NCBI GenBank assembly: GCA_002305955.1
Contig: DBRH01000071.1
Location: 75,292 to 106,280, forward strand
Origin: Kosmotogaceae bacterium UBA1373
Lineage (GTDB): Bacteria > Thermotogota > Thermotogae > Petrotogales > Kosmotogaceae
Length of the DNA stretch: 30,989 nucleotides
Direction: 5' to 3'
The first letter of the stretch is position 1. Every line of letters starts with the position of its first letter. This document shows positions 15,127-22,125 of this stretch, in pieces. A program made the translations under genes and the position numbers. The notes below the pieces were generated by a model. That model saw only the letters and a list, made by a program, of their open reading frames with translations, searched no databases and had not been told where the DNA came from.

Positions 15127-16788
15127 GTGAAAAAGGAAAAGAAGAACGATCTGGTAACGGCGACTCCTCAGGAAGTGAAAAAAGACGAACTCTTCGAAAT
15201 CAAATACATGGGACGCTGGCAACTCGCATGGCGCGCCCTCAAAAAGCATAAACTGGGGCTTTTTTCGCTTTGGGTACTCATAATACTCTATCTCGTTGCG
15301 ATTTTCGCGGATTTTCTGGCTCCCAACAACCCCTACGATCAGAGACAGGATCTTTCGTACGCCCCCCCTTCGAAAGTCCACTGGACCGACGAGGATGGAA
15401 AACTGACGGCCCCGTACATTTATGCCTGGGTGCTTGAGAGGGATCCAGAGACTTACAGAACCTTTTTTACGGAGGGAATCTCTCTAGGATCCGTTGTCGC
15501 CATCGATAAGACAACCGGCGAGGAGAAGACCTTTGAACAGGGTAAAGATGGCGTATTGAATATATACGTAACAACCAGAACGATACGCTACGCACTCGAT
15601 GCGGACGGAAACAGGGCCAACCTCGGAGGTCCGGAATACAGTACGGTTCAGACCGTCAAATTGACCGAACTGGATATGTTGAAAGAGACTGTTGTCACCG
15701 AAACATCCAACAGGACAACACTCGGCGCGCTCGCCCCGAGCAGGTTCAGAGAGTTGCTGAGGATCGGCCCACCTGTCAAGGTTGTAACGGAGAGGTCTTT
15801 GCACAGGATCTTCGCCCAGAAGGAAAATGAAATAAAAGACGTCGTAGTAGAAGCAATAAGCATAGTAAATGAAGTGATAGACGTCGATGGTGGAGACCTA
15901 GAACTGGCCAGAGAGTTTCTCGCGGAACTAGAAATCTCGCCAAACCTCGTGGATGTGATTCAAGACCCCCAGGTCACAGATTATGTGACCAAGAAGTATC
16001 CGATCAAGTTCTTCACACAGTCCTGGGAGTACAAGTTACTGGGATTCATCCCCATGAAACTTCACCTGGTGGGAACGGAACTGCCTTCGAAGTTTCTTCT
16101 TTTCGGTTCCGATATGTACGGTAGAGACGTTTTCTCCAGAATACTGTTCGGTTCGAGAGTATCGATGAGCATCGGGCTTCTCGCGATCCTTATAACCTTC
16201 TCTCTGGGACTTTCCATAGGCGGAGCGGCCGGATACTTCGGTGGTATCACCGATGAAATACTTATGAGAGTGACGGAAATTCTGATGTCGATACCGAGTT
16301 TCTACCTGCTGATCTCTCTGAGAGCCGTTCTTCCGACCAGCATACCTCCGCACATCACATATATTCTCATAGTCCTTATACTGAGTTTCATCGGCTGGCC
16401 GGGAATGTCGAGGGTGATCAGGGGTATGGTTTTGAGTTACAAAGAAACGGAGTTCGTACAGGCGGCCATAGCTATGGGTTATCCCTCGGGAAGGGTTATA
16501 CTGCGTCACATCATACCAAATACTGCGACTTACATAATCGTATCGGCCACTCTATCGATTCCAGGGTACATACTGGGAGAGGCCGGCCTGAGCTTCCTGG
16601 GTCTGGGAATAACGGAACCCTCGGCCAGCTGGGGACTTATGCTCTCTCAGGCTCAGAACATAAAGGCGATGACCGAGGCACCGTGGCTTCTGATACCAGG
16701 TATCTTCATATTCATCGTGGTTATGGCCTTCAACCTGCTGGGTGATGCCCTGAGGGATGCGCTAGATCCAAGATCACTGGGTTTCTAA
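15127..16788 (+). CDS. oppC: oligopeptide ABC transporter permease, OppC/DppC type, with a very large extracytoplasmic insertion
   Basis: The protein has 553 residues against about 300 for the family. The start is GTG behind GGGGTGA. Residues 30-70 hold the OppC N-terminal motif and first membrane helix (WRALKKHKLGLFSLWVLII, then FAPNNPY-like FLAPNNPYD). The conserved core resumes at FGSDMYGRDVFSRILFG (326-342) and includes the EAA loop (YKETEFVQAAIAMGY) and the terminal GEAGLSFLGLGITEPSASWG. Between them, roughly residues 85-315 form a hydrophilic domain that topology places outside the membrane, with FFTQSWEYKLLG near its end. The frame is open throughout, so it is a true insertion. A shorter loop here is usual. 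I do not recognise the inserted domain. It ends the opp operon at a terminator. Confidence 0.93.
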   Translation: MKKEKKNDLVTATPQEVKKDELFEIKYMGRWQLAWRALKKHKLGLFSLWVLIILYLVAIFADFLAPNNPYDQRQDLSYAPPSKVHWTDEDGKLTAPYIYAWVLERDPETYRTFFTEGISLGSVVAIDKTTGEEKTFEQGKDGVLNIYVTTRTIRYALDADGNRANLGGPEYSTVQTVKLTELDMLKETVVTETSNRTTLGALAPSRFRELLRIGPPVKVVTERSLHRIFAQKENEIKDVVVEAISIVNEVIDVDGGDLELAREFLAELEISPNLVDVIQDPQVTDYVTKKYPIKFFTQSWEYKLLGFIPMKLHLVGTELPSKFLLFGSDMYGRDVFSRILFGSRVSMSIGLLAILITFSLGLSIGGAAGYFGGITDEILMRVTEILMSIPSFYLLISLRAVLPTSIPPHITYILIVLILSFIGWPGMSRVIRGMVLSYKETEFVQAAIAMGYPSGRVILRHIIPNTATYIIVSATLSIPGYILGEAGLSFLGLGITEPSASWGLMLSQAQNIKAMTEAPWLLIPGIFIFIVVMAFNLLGDALRDALDPRSLGF

Positions 16789-16804
16789 TAAGTAATTAAC
16801 TCAA

Positions 16805-17293
16805 CTACAGACTTCGACGGGACCTAAGGGTCCCGTTTTTGTTCGAGGCGTCTTCCCTTTCCCTGCGTGGTTCATCGTTTCCTGTCTTCAGGGCAGACAT
16901 GTTGAGCATCTTCACCACCAGCGAGGCCATCAGGACAACGAGTATAACCGGCAGTAGAGAGCCTGTAGCGGTGTACAGAAGTGTTGAGCTTATGTACTCT
17001 CTTAGAGGAACCAGCCACCAGGTTAGACCGCCTTCCAGACTTTCCCTCACGTAAAGAAATAGAGAGCCTGCAAGAAAGAGTTCTTCGATTACCGGGATGA
17101 AGTAATGTTTCGCTATCGAGCAGAATTGCAGGACAAAGCCCGTCAATAAGAGCGCAGCGGGAAAGAGAAAATCCATCCGGTCCAGTTCGGGACTCTCTCC
17201 GTTCAGCAAGGCCGTAACGAACTGACCGCCTCCAAAGACCAGGGCTATCACTATCGCGACTCCCATTAGCAGGTTACCGAGGAAAATATACAT
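16805..17293 (-). CDS. hypothetical membrane protein, about four transmembrane helices
   Basis: The protein has 162 residues. The ATG has GAGGTGAA 5 nt upstream. Hydrophobic helices are visible near 3-29, 41-63, 66-84 and 105-128, followed by a charged, basic C-terminal tail (about 134-162). The last codons overlap the opp terminator stem, so the tail sequence NGTLRSRRSL may partly reflect the hairpin rather than protein selection. I do not recognise the family. Its ribosome-binding site begins about 9 nt after the terminator of the toga barrel gene upstream, so its own promoter is unclear. A role in the envelope is only a guess from the neighbours. Confidence 0.68.
   Translation of the reverse strand: MYIFLGNLLMGVAIVIALVFGGGQFVTALLNGESPELDRMDFLFPAALLLTGFVLQFCSIAKHYFIPVIEELFLAGSLFLYVRESLEGGLTWWLVPLREYISSTLLYTATGSLLPVILVVLMASLVVKMLNMSALKTGNDEPRREREDASNKNGTLRSRRSL
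16817..16840 (+). terminator. rho-independent terminator of the opp operon
   Basis: CGGGACC (16818-16824), loop TAAG, GGTCCCG (16829-16835), flanked by an A-T pair and followed by TTTTT. It lies inside the 3-prime end of the convergent coding sequence at 16805-17293, and no T-run is present in the minus direction. Confidence 0.9.
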
Positions 17294-17309
17294 CTAATTC
17301 ACCTCAAAG

Positions 17310-17333
17310 AAAAACCGGCCCGTCGGGCCGGTT
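17310..17333 (-). terminator. terminator of the toga beta-barrel gene, directly in front of the next gene
   Basis: On the minus strand AACCGGCCCG-A-CGGGCCGGTT (17333 to 17313) forms a stem of up to nine or ten pairs followed by TTTTTC. It lies between the barrel stop at 17351 and the GAGGTGAA site of the 162-residue membrane protein. Confidence 0.9.
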
Positions 17334-17350
17334 CATCGTTAGCGTTAAAA

Positions 17351-18607
17351 TCAGAACGAGTAGTTGTAGAACAGCTTCACGTACCAGTCGATCGCCGGGA
17401 AGAAGGCAACGCTGGCTTCGAAGTTTATCAGATCGAAGACCGGGAAGCCGAGCACAACGTTGAGTTCCTTCGTGCCGTTGAGCAGGTAGTAACCGCCGTC
17501 GATGCTGAGTGTCGGCTTGAATCCACCCATAGCGAGAGAGAGGGAAGCCTCTGCGTAAGCGGAGAGATCCTTCACATCGGCGAGTAGGTTGCCGACTATA
17601 TCGTAACCGAAGCCGGATTTGTTGTTATCGTTCTTGGTCGTGAAGTCGCCGGAACCGACAAAGACAGCCAGAGAAACTGGATCTATCTCCCAGCCGTCGG
17701 ACTTCACGAGGAATCCGAGCTTCATTTCATTCGTTCCGCCCACCAGGAAGGAGTGGTCGTACCAGAACTTCACGCCTGCCCAGCCTATGCCCTTCTTGGA
17801 GAGAGCGACCTGTATCCAGCTGAAGAGTTTGCTGGCGGCGATATCGTACTTAACATCGGCGTTGATTTTCAGAACGACGCTTTCACCGATACCGTAACCA
17901 ACTTTGAGACCTACCCACTGGCCCTTGGTGCTGGCGTATCTGGCATACGGGTTGAGAGTGAGAAGTCCGAGGGTCATCTTGTAATCGAAATCTATAACGT
18001 AGTCGAACGTCGGTGTACCGGTGAGATCCTTGGCCTCGAGACCGCCCTTGAGCGTGAGACCGGTGAACGGCTTAATGGTAGCTTCGGCTATGAGGTCACC
18101 GCTCCAGCCCAGACCGGCCATACCTGTCTGAAGGGCCATGGAGAAGATATCCCAGGAGCCGTACAGGGCGATTCTGTCCGTACCGCCGAGGAGGGCTTCC
18201 TGCGTTGCCACCTGGAGACCGAGCGCCTTCATGTTGAGAACGAAGGTCTTAGACTTGGTAGTACCGTAGTAGCCGAACCAACCGAGGCCTTTGCCGCTGT
18301 CACTGCCAAAGGACTTACTGGCGTACCAGCTGGCAGCCGCCTTGTCGTTCTCCACAGTGAAGGAATTGAGAGTTACAGTACCGCCCACTAGATCGATAGT
18401 AAGGCTGAATGTCAGGTCACTGACATCTGCAGAGGCTCCAAAGCCTAGAGACTTCAAAGTAAAACCAAGATCAGTGGTCAGGCCGGTCTTGTCAAGCTGA
18501 GTCTTGCCCCATAACGTCCCTTTTATTGATGGGCTGAGAGTTATGGTTGCCGAGAAGGCGACCGATATGGCCAGGAGTACCACTAGGATTCCAACAAGCT
18601 TCTTCAT
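17351..18607 (-). CDS. toga outer-envelope beta-barrel protein
   Basis: The protein has 418 residues. The ATG at 18607 is preferred over GTG 18613 because the AAAGGGGGTA site gives an 8-nt spacing for the ATG and only about 2 nt for the GTG. Residues 1-20 are a Sec signal peptide (MKKLVGILVVLLAISVAFSA). The rest is a run of alternating polar/apolar short strands rich in Gly, Tyr and Trp. The last residue is Phe after YNYS, the usual outer-membrane-barrel end signal. This pattern fits a porin-like protein of the Thermotogota toga. Sequence homology is hard to claim by eye. It lies next to the SLH anchor gene, its expected partner, and has its own promoter and terminator. Confidence 0.82.
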   Translation of the reverse strand: MKKLVGILVVLLAISVAFSATITLSPSIKGTLWGKTQLDKTGLTTDLGFTLKSLGFGASADVSDLTFSLTIDLVGGTVTLNSFTVENDKAAASWYASKSFGSDSGKGLGWFGYYGTTKSKTFVLNMKALGLQVATQEALLGGTDRIALYGSWDIFSMALQTGMAGLGWSGDLIAEATIKPFTGLTLKGGLEAKDLTGTPTFDYVIDFDYKMTLGLLTLNPYARYASTKGQWVGLKVGYGIGESVVLKINADVKYDIAASKLFSWIQVALSKKGIGWAGVKFWYDHSFLVGGTNEMKLGFLVKSDGWEIDPVSLAVFVGSGDFTTKNDNNKSGFGYDIVGNLLADVKDLSAYAEASLSLAMGGFKPTLSIDGGYYLLNGTKELNVVLGFPVFDLINFEASVAFFPAIDWYVKLFYNYSF

Positions 18608-18614
18608 GCACACT

Positions 18615-18624
18615 TACCCCCTTT
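18615..18624 (-). promoter_or_regulatory. ribosome-binding site shared with the SLH anchor gene
   Basis: AAAGGGGGTA on the minus strand lies 7 nt before the ATG. The identical 10-mer occurs at 20492-20501 before the SLH gene. AAGGGGGT pairs with the anti-Shine-Dalgarno over eight positions with one G-U wobble. Confidence 0.65.
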
Positions 18625-18661
18625 ATAAGAGTGTTTTGGTTTTGGTGATGCGCATAACGTA

Positions 18662-18691
18662 AATATACCACATTTCATGTAACAAAAGCAA
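18662..18691 (-). promoter_or_regulatory. candidate promoter of the toga beta-barrel gene
   Basis: On the minus strand TTGCTT (18691-18686), 18 nt, then TATATT (18667-18662) preceded by TGG, an extended -10. The start codon is 55 nt downstream. Confidence 0.5.
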
Positions 18692-18721
18692 ACACGCACG
18701 TTCCTAAGTTGCACAGAAAGA

Positions 18722-20485
18722 TCATTTCAGGATTAACCCTACCGCGCCAAATGCAAGAGCTACAAAAGAAAGTATTATCGCTGCATTTGTATTGGTGATG
18801 TTCTGTTTCTGGGTAGCTTCGAGAGCCAGCAGCTTTTCTTCGATGACGGTGTCGTTGGCTTCAAGACCGGAAATTCTCTCCTCGGCGGCCGCGAGGTCTG
18901 CCTTGTCGGCTTTGCCTTTGTCGAGCTTGTACATCTGCTTTGCCATCGTGTTCGTGATGCTAGTCAGACTGTCGACCTGGTCCTCGAGGGTGGAGGCAAG
19001 AACTTCTAGATCGCCAGTTCTCGTGCTCAAAGAGGCGATTTCCTTACCGTACTTATCAAGCCTGGCGATGTTGGCATCGATCTGATCGAAGGCGACTTCG
19101 AGCATCTCTCTGTTCGCGGATACTTCCATCTGAACAAGGTCCAGTTCTCCGTAGAGAAGGTCAATCTCTTCCTCGAGAGCTTCTTCGGTCAGTCCAAGCT
19201 TCTTGTAGAGGAAGTTGAGCTTGGCGGTGAGCTGATCGGGTGTCACGTAATCGAGATTGGAAATTCTCTTGTTGGCAGCGATTATTGCGTTGCTCAACAT
19301 CTTCGAAGTTACTTCCAGATCCGTTACTTTCCCCTTGAGCGCATCGAGATCGGCGGAGGAAGCTTTCGTACCGAGGTCAAGCTCTATTTCAGATATGAGC
19401 TTTTCGTGCTTGTCGAGTCTGGCGATGTTGGCATCGACCTGATCAAACACAACGGCAAAGCTTTCATCGACATCGTTCACTATATCGACTATCGCCGCCT
19501 CGATATTTTCGATTTCGGTGTCGTAGTACTTCACTTCGGGCATTTTTGCAAGGGTGTCCTGAATCCTGAGGATTTTCGTGTACATGAGTGAAAGCTTATC
19601 GTTCAATTCTTCACCGGTCACGAAAGGTTCGAGATCGGGTGTAGCAGACTTGATAGCATCGCCTAACCTGCTCTCAAGGGCCGCCAGATCGTCTTTCGTA
19701 ACCATAGCTTTCCTCAAAGCGAAGAGATCAGAAGTCAGCGAGTTTGCAACGTTCTCGACCACACCGATTCTTGAATCGAGATCCGCAATCTCACCTTTCT
19801 GCTCGTTTTCCTCAACCTTCTGGTTTGCAAGAGCCTGACCGAGCAGTTTCACTGTTACTTCGAGGTCCGTAGCCCTGTTCTTGAGAGCTTCGATTTCCGA
19901 GGCGTAACCGCCGACCGCTTTTAGTTTTGCATCGAGACCGGCAATATCGTCTCTGACTCCCAGAAGAGCCTCAAGATCTGCCCTGAGACCGGCTACTCCT
20001 TCGTTGGCACTTGCAGCTTCGCCGGAAAGCCTGTCGATTTCTCTGTAGAGATATGCAACGGTATCGTCGAAAGTCTTGGAAGAGACGAAGTTGCCTACGA
20101 TACCGCTATCTTTGAGAGAAGCGACAGTAGCTTCAAGAGCCCTCAGTTCCGCCATGAAATCAACTAGATTTTTCTTGTTGTCAGAGATCTCCAGAGAAAG
20201 TCCTGCAACTTTCTTTGTGAGCGCAAAGACAACTTCCTGGAGTTTGGCATCCCCGGCATCAGAATAATCCATAAACCTGGCAAGGGTCATGGCCAGCTGG
20301 TAACGTGTAACATTCTCATTACCTCTGAAAGTACCATCGGGGAAACCAATGAACAATCCACCGGCTGTCGTCTTTATTACACTGTCGTAGGCCCAGTGAT
20401 TCTCTGACAGATCGCTGTACTCGACACCCAGAGCGAGGGTTGCGAAAGTAACAACGAGTAGAGCCAGTATAGAAAGCTTCTTCAT
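18722..20485 (-). CDS. SLH-domain, coiled-coil toga anchor protein (Omp-alpha type)
   Basis: The protein has 587 residues. Residues 1-20 are a signal peptide (MKKLSILALLVVTFATLALG). One SLH domain follows (about 22-75: YSDLSENHWAYDS, GFPDGTFRGNENVTRYQLA). Most of the rest, to about 560, is heptad-like coiled coil rich in Leu, Asp, Ala and Glu. The last 20 residues are a hydrophobic helix (AAIILSFVALAFGAVGLIL). This is the architecture of Thermotoga Omp-alpha, which spans the periplasm, binding the cell wall with the SLH domain and the toga with its C-terminal helix. The coiled coil contains a duplicated unit of about 119-125 residues, each with FDQxDANIARLDK. The gene has a strong promoter and lies upstream of the barrel gene. 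Confidence 0.92.
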   Translation of the reverse strand: MKKLSILALLVVTFATLALGVEYSDLSENHWAYDSVIKTTAGGLFIGFPDGTFRGNENVTRYQLAMTLARFMDYSDAGDAKLQEVVFALTKKVAGLSLEISDNKKNLVDFMAELRALEATVASLKDSGIVGNFVSSKTFDDTVAYLYREIDRLSGEAASANEGVAGLRADLEALLGVRDDIAGLDAKLKAVGGYASEIEALKNRATDLEVTVKLLGQALANQKVEENEQKGEIADLDSRIGVVENVANSLTSDLFALRKAMVTKDDLAALESRLGDAIKSATPDLEPFVTGEELNDKLSLMYTKILRIQDTLAKMPEVKYYDTEIENIEAAIVDIVNDVDESFAVVFDQVDANIARLDKHEKLISEIELDLGTKASSADLDALKGKVTDLEVTSKMLSNAIIAANKRISNLDYVTPDQLTAKLNFLYKKLGLTEEALEEEIDLLYGELDLVQMEVSANREMLEVAFDQIDANIARLDKYGKEIASLSTRTGDLEVLASTLEDQVDSLTSITNTMAKQMYKLDKGKADKADLAAAEERISGLEANDTVIEEKLLALEATQKQNITNTNAAIILSFVALAFGAVGLILK

Positions 20486-20537
20486 GGATCCTACCCCCTT
20501 TCAAAATGTTGTCATTTTTGCAGCAGACTACGGGTTT

Positions 20538-20567
20538 ATTATACAGTAAAAGCGTGCCCAGATTCAA
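20538..20567 (-). promoter_or_regulatory. promoter of the SLH toga anchor gene
   Basis: On the minus strand TTGAAT (20567-20562), 18 nt, perfect TATAAT (20543-20538), 53 nt before the ATG. It begins 7 nt after the tyrS stop. Confidence 0.7.
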
Positions 20568-20573
20568 GAGTCT

Positions 20574-21770
20574 TCAGCACTTAACAAGGCGATAGAAACG
20601 CTTTTTTCCTATTCTCAAAACATCTCCGTCCGAGGGGTCCAGAACAGCGTAAACATCTTCGATCACTTTCTCGTTCAATTTTATACCACCCTGTTCCAGG
20701 AGCCTTCTTGCTTCGCTTCTTGAAGAAATATTAGCATACTTCACGAGAAGATCGACAACGGAAACACTGCCGGTATCGAGTCTTATTTCGGGCATTTCTT
20801 CCGGCACCTCTTTGTGACGGAAGATCTTTATAAACTCCTCAAGAGCTGCTCTAGAGGTTTCCTCATCATAAAACTGGGCGGTTATATCCCTGGCCAGTTC
20901 CATTTTGATATCTCTGGGGTTGACGGTTCTTGACTTGAGGCACTCTTCTGCATCCCTGAGCTCTTCGTCGTTTTTGTCCGTGAGAAGCCTCATGTACTTC
21001 ATTATCAGGGTGTCCGGTATAGACATCAGCTTCCCGAACATGTCCCTGGGCGTATCTTCGAAGGCTATGTAGTTGTCATAGCTCTTGGACATCTTCAGAT
21101 TTCCATCGGTGCCTTCTATGAGGGGTACAGTCAGTACCGCCTGCGGTTCCAGACCGTACTCCTCCTGGATCTTTCTGCCTACGACCAGATTGAAAAACTG
21201 ATCGTCTCCCCCTATTTCAATGTCGGCCTTCACAAAAACGGAGTCGTAAGCCTGAGCGAGAGGGTAAAGGAACTCGGCTATAGCTATCGGTTCATTGTCG
21301 GAGTATCTCTTCGCAAAATCGTGTCTTTCGAGCATCCTCGCCACTGTGTACTTCGCCGATAACCTTATGACGTCTTCGAAATTGAGAGCATCCAGCCATT
21401 GCGAATTGAAGCATATCTCCGTCAAATCCTTATCGAGGATTTTGAAGGCCTGCTTGCTGTAGGATATAGCGTTGATTTTCGCTTCATCCTTCGAGATCAT
21501 CGGACGCGTCTTCGATCGGCCAGAGGGGTCACCGATCCTGGCGGTGAAATCCCCTATTATCAGGACGACTTGATGACCGAACTGCTGAAACTGCCGCAAT
21601 TTTCTGAGAACCACGGCATGACCCAAATGCAAATCTGGCCTCGACGGATCCACACCCAGCTTCACCCTTAGAGGTCGATTTTTGGAGAATTTTTCCAGCA
21701 GTTCTTTCTCCGAAATCAGAGAAACATGGTTTTTTGAAAGTTCCTTGAACTGGTCTTCAGGAGTCTGCAA
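20574..21770 (-). CDS. tyrS: tyrosyl-tRNA synthetase
   Basis: The protein has 398 residues, the usual length of the longer bacterial type. It begins at TTG 21770 with AAGGTGG 5 nt upstream. The class I signature HLGH is at 48-51 (DPSRPDLHLGHAV) and the KMSKS loop occurs intact (GNLKMSKSYDNY). The tyrosine-pocket stretch YPLAQAYDSV and GGDDQFFN are present. A C-terminal S4 RNA-binding domain (about 330-398, with SRSEARRLLEQGGIKLN) is complete. It charges tRNA(Tyr). It lies 10 nt after secG and probably shares its promoter. I see no T-box leader, consistent with transcription from the secG promoter. Confidence 0.97.
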   Translation of the reverse strand: MQTPEDQFKELSKNHVSLISEKELLEKFSKNRPLRVKLGVDPSRPDLHLGHAVVLRKLRQFQQFGHQVVLIIGDFTARIGDPSGRSKTRPMISKDEAKINAISYSKQAFKILDKDLTEICFNSQWLDALNFEDVIRLSAKYTVARMLERHDFAKRYSDNEPIAIAEFLYPLAQAYDSVFVKADIEIGGDDQFFNLVVGRKIQEEYGLEPQAVLTVPLIEGTDGNLKMSKSYDNYIAFEDTPRDMFGKLMSIPDTLIMKYMRLLTDKNDEELRDAEECLKSRTVNPRDIKMELARDITAQFYDEETSRAALEEFIKIFRHKEVPEEMPEIRLDTGSVSVVDLLVKYANISSRSEARRLLEQGGIKLNEKVIEDVYAVLDPSDGDVLRIGKKRFYRLVKC

Positions 21771-21780
21771 TCAAACCACC

Positions 21781-22032
21781 TTAACCAGGAAAGGCTCTGG
21801 ACACAACGAAAGCGATCAGTACACTGTTAACCATGAAGCCGACCGCAAGTACAAGGGTAATCTTACCCATCGTGTCGAGACCCTTCTTTCTTCCAAACAT
21901 CGTATGGGAAGCTCCACCACCAAAGGCACCGCCGAGCTCGGCGGACTTCGACATCTGCATCATGACTGCAACGCCAAGCGCTACGCTTATGGCTACGTGC
22001 AGAGATATCAAAACATAAGCAAGAACTACCAT
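21781..22032 (-). CDS. secG: preprotein translocase subunit SecG
   Basis: The protein has 83 residues, typical of SecG, with GGAGG 7 nt before the ATG. Two membrane helices (about 3-25 and 56-78) flank the conserved cytoplasmic loop, which includes MMQMSKSAELGGAFGGG and FGRKKGLDTMGKIT. It assists SecYE in protein export. It is the first gene of a secG-tyrS unit with a good promoter. Confidence 0.95.
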   Translation of the reverse strand: MVVLAYVLISLHVAISVALGVAVMMQMSKSAELGGAFGGGASHTMFGRKKGLDTMGKITLVLAVGFMVNSVLIAFVVSRAFPG

Positions 22033-22069
22033 CTAAATACCTCCTGTATCTTTCCAACGCTCTTCTGGT

Positions 22070-22098
22070 ATTATACAATATGTGCGACTTTGTAGCAA
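22070..22098 (-). promoter_or_regulatory. promoter of secG-tyrS
   Basis: On the minus strand TTGCTA (22098-22093), 17 nt, perfect TATAAT (22075-22070). It sits in the 93-nt divergent gap shared with the TPR gene. Confidence 0.65.
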
Positions 22099-22125
22099 AC
22101 GATAATAGAGATTGCGGGTGAGATA

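Noticed and set aside
15379..16071. The extra part of oppC as a separate gene, fusion or frameshift
   Set aside because: The frame is open and continuous, with no internal start or stop, and the conserved permease motifs occur in order on both sides.
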